Positions 35,987 to 43,762 of a stretch of 64,000 nt of DNA are shown one piece after another. The DNA lies in NCBI GenBank assembly GCA_028689665.1, contig JAQVCR010000003.1, positions 62,001 through 126,000 on the forward strand. Direction: 5' to 3'. Under the pieces are notes generated by a model, which worked only from the letters and a program-made list of their open reading frames with translations, was not told the origin of the DNA and ran no database searches. The position numbers and the translations under genes are program-made. Each line of letters begins with the position of its first letter. Position 1 is the first letter of the stretch. The stretch is from Muribaculaceae bacterium. Its GTDB lineage: Bacteria > Bacteroidota > Bacteroidia > Bacteroidales > Muribaculaceae.

Positions 35987-37198
35987 TTATTTTGTTATTG
36001 TTAAGCTATCTAGTAATTCGTTGGTTTCGGCGTTATAGGCTTTATATATTATTTTTGAACCTTCAAAGTCGAGGGTTTCATACATCTTTGTGTCCGATAT
36101 TATCTTTGTGTCGGGGATATTGGCTTCGGTGGGGTAGCTCTTGGGCGAGCAATGCGACACGATATACAGTGATTTACCTTTCGTCGATTTAGCTATATGT
36201 CGTGCATAGCCATGCTCGTGTCCGCCTAGCACTACATCAATTCCGTATTCTTCGATAAGATGCCCGATAAGATGCTTTTCGATAAAGTTGCTTCTACCTT
36301 TCTTTACCGACCTCACGGGGTGATGCATCATTAATATCTTTATTTTCCCTTTACCTTTTTCTTCAATCGTATTCTTTATCCAATTATATTGCGTAAATAT
36401 AGTTATGCCGCGTTTAAATATATGTGTGTCCATTGCTATAAATAGCACATTCGGAGATTCTATATAGAATGTAGCATCACACAACGAGGCTCCGTTCTCA
36501 TTATATGCAAAGGTACGGCACCAGCGTGTATCAAGATATGGTGGAAGTGATTTTATATATTCGTGGTTACCGGGATTGCATATCATTGGGAGAGTTTTGC
36601 TTATGCTGTCAAGATTATTGAAAACATAATCCCAATGCTCATTAGTGGGGGCTTCTAGCAAATCACCACAGCATGCTATGGCATCTACATCTCTATTTTC
36701 ATTATAGATATTGTGTAATATCTCTTTTGAATTTCCTCCTATGGTATCTTGAACATCCCCTATATATAATAGCCGCTTAAGTCCGGAGTTCGACGACATC
36801 TTAAATTGATATATCGACGATCGATGATTACCGGTGGATACATAATAACTATAAATAGAATCGTTTAATAAATCTTCAAGTTCGCTTCGATAATACATAT
36901 CGGTACCTCCACGAGTCTCGGCTAGTGATGGCTCGGCTTCAATTATTGTTGTATCTTTATTCTGGATTAAATAGAGATATGACGTTTGTTCGGTAGTGCC
37001 ACATCGCCACGTTACAATACGATCTTTAGCGAAATCCTCGCCGGGAAGTAACATTATGCGATCAGGGGTATCAGGGGTAGAATATGCCGGGTCGGGGAGG
37101 GTCTTAAACCATGCATCCCAACGGTCATACACCCAAAAGCTGACTCCGATTATTACTATAATCGCTATAGCTAATTTAATAATATTCCTTCTTTTCAT
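35987..37198 (-). CDS. Membrane-anchored metallophosphoesterase, purple-acid-phosphatase-like
   Basis: 403 residues. One N-terminal membrane span (LAIAIIVIIGVSFWVY). A fibronectin-like strand region precedes the calcineurin-like fold: GDVQD, GDLLE, GNHE, HHPV and GGHEHGY, all five metal-binding blocks. Probably exported and active on phosphoesters in the periplasm. Operon leader for the TlpA gene. Confidence 0.88.
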   Translation of the reverse strand: MKRRNIIKLAIAIIVIIGVSFWVYDRWDAWFKTLPDPAYSTPDTPDRIMLLPGEDFAKDRIVTWRCGTTEQTSYLYLIQNKDTTIIEAEPSLAETRGGTDMYYRSELEDLLNDSIYSYYVSTGNHRSSIYQFKMSSNSGLKRLLYIGDVQDTIGGNSKEILHNIYNENRDVDAIACCGDLLEAPTNEHWDYVFNNLDSISKTLPMICNPGNHEYIKSLPPYLDTRWCRTFAYNENGASLCDATFYIESPNVLFIAMDTHIFKRGITIFTQYNWIKNTIEEKGKGKIKILMMHHPVRSVKKGRSNFIEKHLIGHLIEEYGIDVVLGGHEHGYARHIAKSTKGKSLYIVSHCSPKSYPTEANIPDTKIISDTKMYETLDFEGSKIIYKAYNAETNELLDSLTITK

Positions 37199-37293
37199 GA
37201 CGCAAAGATACTCTACTTATGCATTTTTACAAAGTTTTTTAACTCATTTCAAAAAAAACTACAGCTTTATTTTTTATATCTAAAAACAATTTG

Positions 37294-37301
37294 TAAATTT
37301 G
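37294..37301 (+). promoter_or_regulatory. -7 element of rpmE2
   Basis: TAAATTTG. The leader of about 70 bases contains a small stem TCACG/CGTGA (37319-37336) that could be a ribosomal-protein leader element. Confidence 0.5.
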
Positions 37302-37377
37302 CAAGCCATTACGAATTATCACGCTTACCAACGTGAGAACTTTTATAATGTATAACAATTAAAGAATATATAGAAAA

Positions 37378-37632
37378 ATGAAAAAAGACATCCATCCATC
37401 AAACTATCGCGAAGTAGTTTTTAAAGATATGTCAAACGAAGAAATCTTTATTACTCGTTCTACTGTTGCAGCTAAAGATACTATCGAAGTAGATGGCGTA
37501 ACTTATCCTCTTGTAAAGCTGGAAATCACTAGTACTTCTCACCCTTTCTTTACTGGTAAGCACAAACTTGTCGATACTGCTGGTCGTGTTGATAAATTCA
37601 AAAGCCGTTACGGGGATCGCAAAAAGAAATAA
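37378..37632 (+). CDS. rpmE2: 50S ribosomal protein L31, type B
   Basis: 84 residues. Starts [15 protein letters not shown] and contains [12 protein letters not shown] and [11 protein letters not shown]. It lacks the CxxC zinc pair, so it is the zinc-independent C-minus form. Single gene with strong terminator. Confidence 0.96.
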   Translation: MKKDIHPSNYREVVFKDMSNEEIFITRSTVAAKDTIEVDGVTYPLVKLEITSTSHPFFTGKHKLVDTAGRVDKFKSRYGDRKKK

Positions 37633-37651
37633 TATATCAATTATAGATATC

Positions 37652-37682
37652 AAAAAGTCGGAATTTTATTCCGACTTTTTTT
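37652..37682 (+). terminator. Terminator of rpmE2
   Basis: Perfect 13-bp arms (37652-37664 and 37668-37680), three-base loop, then T run. Confidence 0.95.
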
Positions 37683-37706
37683 TATCCATATAATACTGAC
37701 GGCATA

Positions 37707-37790
37707 TCCATCAACAAAAACAACAAAAACAACAAAAACCCACCCACACCACCCACACACACAGATACCACCCACACCACACATAAACTC
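37707..37790 (+). repeat. A/C-only simple-sequence tract
   Basis: 84 bases almost free of G (one at 37764) and nearly free of T. It begins with three exact copies of AACAAAAAC (37713-37739) and continues with CCCACCCACACC-type runs. Complementary strand is T/G-rich. No coding sense. Confidence 0.75.
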
Positions 37791-37818
37791 GCCAAAACTC
37801 AAAATAGTTATCCCATAC

Positions 37819-37916
37819 ATTGCCACAGAGTGGCAACACAATCCATAACCGGGGGCTTTTAAGCCCCCGGACACACAACCGACTGAGATTTGCACCCCGA
37901 AGTGGGTGTCTCCTCG
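37819..37916 (+). repeat. 98-nt three-hairpin element, copy A
   Basis: Three successive stems: TTGCCAC/GTGGCAA with loop AGA; CCGGGGGCTT/AAGCCCCCGG with loop TT; GCACCC/GGGTGT with loop CGAAGT. A second copy with the same length is at 58531-58628 on the opposite strand. About 72 of 98 positions agree when laid without gaps. GC-rich against AT-rich surroundings. Confidence 0.75.
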
Positions 37917-38000
37917 CACACAGCAACAGAACCAAGAAAACCCAAATTACTAGAAATATCCAAGATTATTTTTTCGCAAACAAGTCGATACACTCCCTAC

Positions 38001-38008
38001 TAACTTTG
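38001..38008 (+). promoter_or_regulatory. -7 element of the terminase-like gene
   Basis: TAACTTTG, only five bases before the ATG at 38014, so the transcript is predicted to be leaderless or nearly so. No -33 TTTG. Confidence 0.45.
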
Positions 38009-38013
38009 ACTAT

Positions 38014-39126
38014 ATGAATATTCGCCTTATCGACATAATAAACGAAAACATCTCTCGCCAGAATAAAATCAGGCAAGACTTAAAGGAACATCCAACCTCT
38101 AAATTTGAGATATGGCATAACAAAAATTTTGGGCGACTTACAAATGCACAGCGCAAACTTATCTCTCAAATTTCTAACGGGGAGAAACAGCATTACATTC
38201 TGCATGCCTCTATGCTTGGAATATCAACAATTTGTGAGCGCTATATCTTTTGGCTTCAACATATTACGGAAAACTCGCTCGACGCTACCATATTTTACCC
38301 TTGCGCTAATAAACGCAAAATTTCAAGATGTAATTTCCTTAGAAATCTTACGGCTTACAATCTTGATAGAAAAAATATCCGGTTATGGTCGCAAAATATT
38401 TTGATAGCAAATAATAAAACCGACTCAGTTCTTGCAACATCTACTTTTAGGTCGAGTGTTGTAGCTCGTTCATTATGCTCCTCATTAATCCTTTTTACTG
38501 ATGTGAATAACTGCGCTTCTGCCAACTCTAAAATTGACAGTTTTAAAAGGTCTTTCTATTCGGTCGTTCCTTCGGCGGTAAGTCCTTTAGTAATTATGGA
38601 ATCAAATCCGGCAAACTTTAATGCTCTTTTCTACGAAAAGTATATTTCCGCTAAAGCTAGACTATTCATTCCTTGGTTTGACGACGAAAACAATCGGCTA
38701 AAACTCAAAACTAATATTGTCGATTTCTGGAATTCTTTAACACCCTTCGAGTATAATCTGTGGAATAAATTTAAACTAACGCTTGAACAAATTAATTGGT
38801 ACAGGAACAACGTTGACACCGATAACATCCTATATCCTTCCACTGAGAATGAAGCAGTAGGAAATAAAATTGAATTCGACGTTGATCCGCCTCCGAAAAC
38901 TAGTATTGGCTCATTACCATCAGACGTTGATCCGCCTCCGAAACTAAAATCTTTAAATTTTAAGAAGGAAATATCCATCGACTGCTTTATGATACTTGCC
39001 GGAAATGACGTAAATTCAATAAATACGCAATACGACAGCTTCCTAAGAGGCGATTCTGTTGATCCTCCTTCTATTATTATTCCACTGGGCGTTGTGAAAC
39101 GCAAATTATTGACCATAGCTCATTGA
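38014..39126 (+). CDS. Orphan, degenerate phage-terminase-ATPase-like protein
   Basis: 370 residues. From about 40 to 266 the layout follows a terminase large subunit ATPase: AQRKLISQISN, then SMLGIST (66-72) where terminases have the adapted Walker A RxxGxST, LILFTDV (158-164) at the Walker B place, LVIMESNPA, FIPWFDD, and LTLEQINWYRNN (255-266). The Walker A Lys/Arg is lost and the Walker B acids are reduced. The nuclease domain is replaced by about 100 residues carrying two DVDPPPK repeats. No other phage gene is near. Function unknown; a domesticated or decayed terminase is my reading, not proven. Confidence 0.6.
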   Translation: MNIRLIDIINENISRQNKIRQDLKEHPTSKFEIWHNKNFGRLTNAQRKLISQISNGEKQHYILHASMLGISTICERYIFWLQHITENSLDATIFYPCANKRKISRCNFLRNLTAYNLDRKNIRLWSQNILIANNKTDSVLATSTFRSSVVARSLCSSLILFTDVNNCASANSKIDSFKRSFYSVVPSAVSPLVIMESNPANFNALFYEKYISAKARLFIPWFDDENNRLKLKTNIVDFWNSLTPFEYNLWNKFKLTLEQINWYRNNVDTDNILYPSTENEAVGNKIEFDVDPPPKTSIGSLPSDVDPPPKLKSLNFKKEISIDCFMILAGNDVNSINTQYDSFLRGDSVDPPSIIIPLGVVKRKLLTIAH

Positions 39127-39156
39127 AATACTGTGATAAAATCTACTTTTATATTC

Positions 39157-39195
39157 GTAGAACGTTACTGACGATAATTCTCAGTAACGTTCTAC
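39157..39195. terminator. Bidirectional terminator between terminase-like gene and kdpC
   Basis: Perfect 15-bp arms (39157-39171 and 39181-39195), nine-base loop, AT-rich flanks; lies between convergent genes. Confidence 0.85.
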
Positions 39196-39201
39196 AAATA
39201 T

Positions 39202-39774
39202 TTATTTTTGAGCCGTGTCAAGTGCAATATTTAGTTTCAGAACATTAACCTTTATAGGCCCTAATAGACCTAAATATGGCTTTTCGACTGTTTCATTAAT
39301 TATTCGTATTACACTATTTTCTGAAACATTACGGGCTTCTGCAATCCTTTTGGATTGAATTAATGCACCTTCTATAGATATGTCGGGATCGAGTCCCGAG
39401 CCACTTGCTGTAACTAAATCGGCTGGAATATCATCACGTTCTAGATATGGGTGAGTTTTGAGAATCGCTAATATGCGTTTCTCAACTATTGCTAAATACT
39501 CTTTATTGGCTGGCGCTTTATTACTGCCTCCTGAAGAGGTGGCATCATATCCACTTCCTGCACACGATGGTCGACTCATAAAATATCTAGGATCTTTAAA
39601 TTCTTGTGCTATATTAGCAACTCCTACTATTTTATTGTCTATAGCTATTATCTCGGCATTACCGTTGTTACTTGTGGCAAATCGTGCCACTAACCATAAT
39701 ATTGAAATATAACTGATTGATAGGAACACACATAATATCAATGTTATCTTGATTGACTTGAGTAATTCTTTCAT
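39202..39774 (-). CDS. kdpC: Potassium-transporting ATPase subunit KdpC
   Basis: 190 residues, normal. One N-terminal membrane span and periplasmic domain with YFMSRPSCAGSGYDATSSGG-like start (about residues 63-82), the KdpC signature, and TASGSGLDPDIS. It assists ATP-driven K+ import by KdpB/KdpA. Last gene of kdpFABC. Confidence 0.96.
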   Translation of the reverse strand: MKELLKSIKITLILCVFLSISYISILWLVARFATSNNGNAEIIAIDNKIVGVANIAQEFKDPRYFMSRPSCAGSGYDATSSGGSNKAPANKEYLAIVEKRILAILKTHPYLERDDIPADLVTASGSGLDPDISIEGALIQSKRIAEARNVSENSVIRIINETVEKPYLGLLGPIKVNVLKLNIALDTAQK

Positions 39775-39785
39775 AATTAGTTCTG

Positions 39786-41807
39786 TTAGAATAATAATCC
39801 TATTAATAAATCTATAATTTTTATCCCGATAAATGGCGCAATGATTCCTCCAAGTCCATAAATTAGAAGATTCCGACGTAGTAGTGCAGATGCTCCGACT
39901 GGCTTATATTTTACGCCTTTTAGGGCAAGTGGTATTAATATGGGTATGATTATTGCATTAAATATTGTAGCCGAGATAATTGCACTCCCGGGAGAATGAA
40001 GCTGCATAATATTAAGAGCTGTCAGTTCAGGTATGGCTATAATGAATATTGCTGGAATTATGGCAAAATATTTTGCTATATCATTAGCAATCGAAAATGT
40101 GGTAAGTGATCCTCGTGTCATTAGTAACTGTTTGCCGATCTCTACTATTTCAATTAGTTTTGTAGGGTCGCTGTCTAAATCAACCATATTCCCGGCCTCT
40201 TTTGCCGCTTGGGTACCACTATTCATTGCTACTCCTACATTCGCTTGGGCTAGGGCTGGTGCATCATTGGTCCCGTCGCCCATCATCGCAACTAGTTTTC
40301 CGTTTTCCTGCTCTTTTTTTATATATAGCATTTTATCTTCTGGGCGGGCTTCGGCAATATAATCATCTACTCCGGCTTTCTCTGCTATATATTTTGCAGT
40401 AAGGGGATTATCGCCGGTTACCATTACGGTCTTTACTCCCATTTTGCGTAATCTTGCAAATCTGTCTTCTATACCGGGCTTAATAATATCTTGTAATTCA
40501 ATTACTCCGCCTATTTCTTTATTTATGCAGACTACTAGCGGGGTACCTCCATTGCTCGTGATTTCGGTAATCAACCTTTCTGCATCTTCTGGAAAGAAAT
40601 TACCTGCTTGTATGACAATTTGGCGTATGGATTCATAAGCGCCTTTGAGTATCTCTGTATCATTCTTTAGATTTATCCCCGAACATCGATTCTCGGCGGT
40701 AAACTTAATAATACTAGATCCTTCAATTTTAAGATCCTTCATTTTGAAGCCTTCATTTCTGCCTAGCTCTATAATTGATTTACCTTCTGGGGTGTCATCG
40801 GATATAGATGAAATCATACAGGCTTCGATAAATGTGGGGCGTGATACGCCGGATATTGCAAAAAAATGTGTCGCTTTTCGATTCCCTATGGTTATTGTAC
40901 CGGTCTTGTCAAGTAGAAGGGTGTCTATATCGCCGGCTGTCTCTACGGCTTTACCCGATTTCGTTATTACATTTGCCTTGAATGCTCGGTCAATTCCTGC
41001 TATTCCTATTGCTGAGAGTAGACCTCCGATGGTCGTCGGGATCAAACATACAAATAGTGAGATAAATGCGGCAATTGGAATATTTGCACCGGCAAAATCT
41101 GCCATCGGTTTTAATGATATGATTACAATTAAAAATACAATGGTGAATGTCGCTAAAAGAATGGTTAATGCAATTTCATTGGCGGTCTTTTGTCGTGAGG
41201 CGCCTTCTACTAGAGATATCATTTTATCTAAAAAACTTTCGCCGGGTTGTGTCGTTACTCTTACTTTGATTTGGTCTGATAGAACTTTGGTGCCTCCGGT
41301 TACCGAACTTTTATCACCGCCGGCTTCTCTAATTACAGGTGCCGATTCGCCGGTAATGGCACTTTCGTCGATAGTGGCTAGACCTTCTATTATTTCTCCG
41401 TCGGCTGGAATTATATCGCCGGGAAGACATATGAAAATATCATTCTTTTTAAGCTGCGAACTCGATATAAGATTAATCTTATCATCAACTATTTGTCGGG
41501 CAGGGGTATCTGCACGTGTTTTCCTTAACGAATCGGCTTGTGCTTTCCCTCGTGCTTCGGCTATTGCTTCTGCAAAATTAGCAAAGAGTAGGGTAATTAA
41601 TAACAAGATAAATATGATCAGGTTAAACGTTACACTTCCAAATTCGTTATTAAAGATTGAGTAAAGTGTTACTATTAGCATTACAACGGTGCATATCTCT
41701 ACAACAAACATTACCTGATTATTTATCATAACGATGGGGTTCAACTTTACTATTGATTGCAATAGACTTGCTGTTATTTGGTCTTTATTTAATAAATTAT
41801 TTTTCAT
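39786..41807 (-). CDS. kdpB: Potassium-transporting P-type ATPase subunit KdpB
   Basis: 673 residues, normal. Phosphorylation motif LLDKTGTIT, ATP-binding and hinge GDGTNDAPALAQ, plus TGES. Seven predicted membrane spans. Catalytic subunit of the high-affinity K+ pump. Four bases separate it from kdpA. Confidence 0.97.
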   Translation of the reverse strand: MKNNLLNKDQITASLLQSIVKLNPIVMINNQVMFVVEICTVVMLIVTLYSIFNNEFGSVTFNLIIFILLLITLLFANFAEAIAEARGKAQADSLRKTRADTPARQIVDDKINLISSSQLKKNDIFICLPGDIIPADGEIIEGLATIDESAITGESAPVIREAGGDKSSVTGGTKVLSDQIKVRVTTQPGESFLDKMISLVEGASRQKTANEIALTILLATFTIVFLIVIISLKPMADFAGANIPIAAFISLFVCLIPTTIGGLLSAIGIAGIDRAFKANVITKSGKAVETAGDIDTLLLDKTGTITIGNRKATHFFAISGVSRPTFIEACMISSISDDTPEGKSIIELGRNEGFKMKDLKIEGSSIIKFTAENRCSGINLKNDTEILKGAYESIRQIVIQAGNFFPEDAERLITEITSNGGTPLVVCINKEIGGVIELQDIIKPGIEDRFARLRKMGVKTVMVTGDNPLTAKYIAEKAGVDDYIAEARPEDKMLYIKKEQENGKLVAMMGDGTNDAPALAQANVGVAMNSGTQAAKEAGNMVDLDSDPTKLIEIVEIGKQLLMTRGSLTTFSIANDIAKYFAIIPAIFIIAIPELTALNIMQLHSPGSAIISATIFNAIIIPILIPLALKGVKYKPVGASALLRRNLLIYGLGGIIAPFIGIKIIDLLIGLLF

Positions 41808-41811
41808 AATG

Positions 41812-43503
41812 CTATAAACTTAAATGTTCGGCAATTGTACTTAATACTTGAGCTGGAAAAAATGCGAGGGCGGCGATAATCATTATTATTACAAAGGTGA
41901 GGGTAGCAAAGGTTGCTGTATCGGTTTTTAATGTCCCTTTGGAATCCGACGTATATTGCTTTTCTGCTAAAAGACCACCAAGGGCTACTTGCCCGATTAT
42001 TGGAATATATCTGCCGGCGACTAATATAATGGCTGTGCTTATATTCCAAAATGTGTTGTTGTCGTTTAGTCCTTCCATTCCCGAACCGTTATTGGCTGCC
42101 GATGATGTGAACTCATATAATATTTCACTAAACCCGTGATAACCTTCGTTCCCGAGCCAGTTATTTCCACTAGTATTCAGAAGTAGGTAGAGGGCTATCG
42201 CTGTTGGTGCTAGAATAATAAATGGGTGAAGAAGGGCGATGAATGATGCAATCTTTATTTCTTTGGCTTCTATTTTCTTCCCTAAAAATTCAGGGGTCCG
42301 TCCTACCATTAGCCCACTTATGAAGACGGCTATTATTATAAACGTGAAGTAATTGAGAAATCCTACACCAACTCCACCAAACCAGGTATTTACTTGCATA
42401 TTAAGCATCTGTACCATATTAGAAAGGGGCATCATTGAATCGTGCATACCATTTACCGAGCCATTCGATGTCGCTGTCGTTGAGATTCCCCAATATGCTG
42501 TGGCTACTGTGCCTATTCTCACTTCCTTTCCTTCCATTGCTCCATGGGACTGTGATATAGACATCGATTCTAATTTAGGATTGCCACTATATTCTTGATA
42601 AACTGATATACTGGTTACGATGATAAAGGCAGAAAGCATAACTGAAAATATTGTAAATGCTAACTTCTTTTTGCCGGTGAAGAATCCAAAGGCAAAGACC
42701 ATTGCCATAGGAATTAGTAGAATTGATATATTCTCTACAAAGTTTGAAATATATGTGGGATTCTCTAGTGGGTGTGATGAGTTTGCTCCAAAAAATCCAC
42801 CACCATTAGTCCCTAGTTGTTTAATTGCAACTATTGCGGCTGTAGGTCCTTGGGAGATTACTTGGTGAGACCCTTCTAATGTGCTTATGTGAATTTTACC
42901 TTCAAATGTCATAGGTACGCCTTGTATTATTAATATTATTCCTACTAGTAAAGATAAGGGTAGAAGTATACGTGTTATGCTTAAAATAAAGTATTTGTAA
43001 AAATTTCCTATCGTTTTACTGGTCTTTTCTCCAAACGCTTTCATAAACCCGGCTAATGCGGCCATTCCTGTAGCTGCTGTTACAAATTGAAATAACATAA
43101 CTACAAATAATTGTGTGAAATATGTAAGCCCGCTTTCTCCACTATAATGTTGTAGGTTGCAATTAACTAGAAAACTGATGCTTGTATTGAATGCTAAGTC
43201 GAGACTTTGACTTATATTCCCATCTGGATTCAACGGAAGTATGCCTTGAGTCATTAGTAATGCAAATCCCCAGATAAACCAAAACAGATTTAAAATAAGA
43301 AGAGCTTTTAAAAATCGTTTCCAATTCATCTCTAATTCTGGATTTATTCCGCTCAATTTGAACATTATTGTTTCGGCTGGTTTCAAAAAATCTAAAATAG
43401 TTTTTTCGCCTTTGTAAACCTTTGCAATATATTTCCCTAGGGGGTAACTGAGAGCAACAGTAAGAACAAATTGTGTAGCAATTCCTAGAAATTCAGTATT
43501 CAT
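41812..43503 (-). CDS. kdpA: Potassium-transporting ATPase subunit KdpA
   Basis: 563 residues with about ten membrane segments and several pore loops (for example NGGGFFGANSSHPLENP). It forms the selectivity filter. Eleven bases after kdpF. Confidence 0.97.
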   Translation of the reverse strand: MNTEFLGIATQFVLTVALSYPLGKYIAKVYKGEKTILDFLKPAETIMFKLSGINPELEMNWKRFLKALLILNLFWFIWGFALLMTQGILPLNPDGNISQSLDLAFNTSISFLVNCNLQHYSGESGLTYFTQLFVVMLFQFVTAATGMAALAGFMKAFGEKTSKTIGNFYKYFILSITRILLPLSLLVGIILIIQGVPMTFEGKIHISTLEGSHQVISQGPTAAIVAIKQLGTNGGGFFGANSSHPLENPTYISNFVENISILLIPMAMVFAFGFFTGKKKLAFTIFSVMLSAFIIVTSISVYQEYSGNPKLESMSISQSHGAMEGKEVRIGTVATAYWGISTTATSNGSVNGMHDSMMPLSNMVQMLNMQVNTWFGGVGVGFLNYFTFIIIAVFISGLMVGRTPEFLGKKIEAKEIKIASFIALLHPFIILAPTAIALYLLLNTSGNNWLGNEGYHGFSEILYEFTSSAANNGSGMEGLNDNNTFWNISTAIILVAGRYIPIIGQVALGGLLAEKQYTSDSKGTLKTDTATFATLTFVIIMIIAALAFFPAQVLSTIAEHLSL

Positions 43504-43514
43504 AATCTTTTAAT

Positions 43515-43607
43515 TTAAAATTTTTCGGGATTAATTAAAACATATATTACATAGAGTAATACCAAAATACTAATCATAAAAAGAATGGTAAACATAATTG
43601 TAAGCAT
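43515..43607 (-). CDS. kdpF: KdpF small membrane subunit
   Basis: 30 residues from ATG at 43607, stop at 43515. A single hydrophobic helix ending in LYVIYVLINPEKF, which matches the LxxLYALLRPERF ending of KdpF. Too short for many gene finders. KdpF stabilises the Kdp complex. Start of the kdpFABC operon. Confidence 0.85.
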   Translation of the reverse strand: MLTIMFTILFMISILVLLYVIYVLINPEKF

Positions 43608-43626
43608 TTTATTTTCTTATATATTT

Positions 43627-43644
43627 AACCAATTTAATGCCAAA
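43627..43644 (-). promoter_or_regulatory. Possible sigma-54 promoter of kdpFABC
   Basis: Minus strand TTTGGCATTAAATTGGTT: a perfect -24 part (TTGGCA) and a weak -12 part in which the expected GC reads GT. It lies 20 bases before kdpF, and no TAnnTTTG is present. Confidence 0.4.
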
Positions 43645-43694
43645 TAGTTTACCGGCAATTAAGAGGCTGCATTTCAGGTGATTATCATAAATAT

Positions 43695-43736
43695 TTAATA
43701 AGGCGACTTCCCATTATGAAAAAGTCGCCTTATTAA
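43695..43736 (-). terminator. Terminator after the sigma-54 response regulator gene
   Basis: Perfect 15-bp arms (43695-43709 and 43722-43736) between the regulator stop and kdpF, oriented to end the regulator transcript and isolate it from kdpF. Confidence 0.85.
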
Positions 43737-43762
43737 AATGATAAAAATTGTAGTAATTAGAA

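Noticed and set aside
37650-37935. Two overlapping ORFs opposite the A/C tract and element copy A
   Set aside because: Low-complexity Val/Cys/Gly translations of the T/G strand; not coding.
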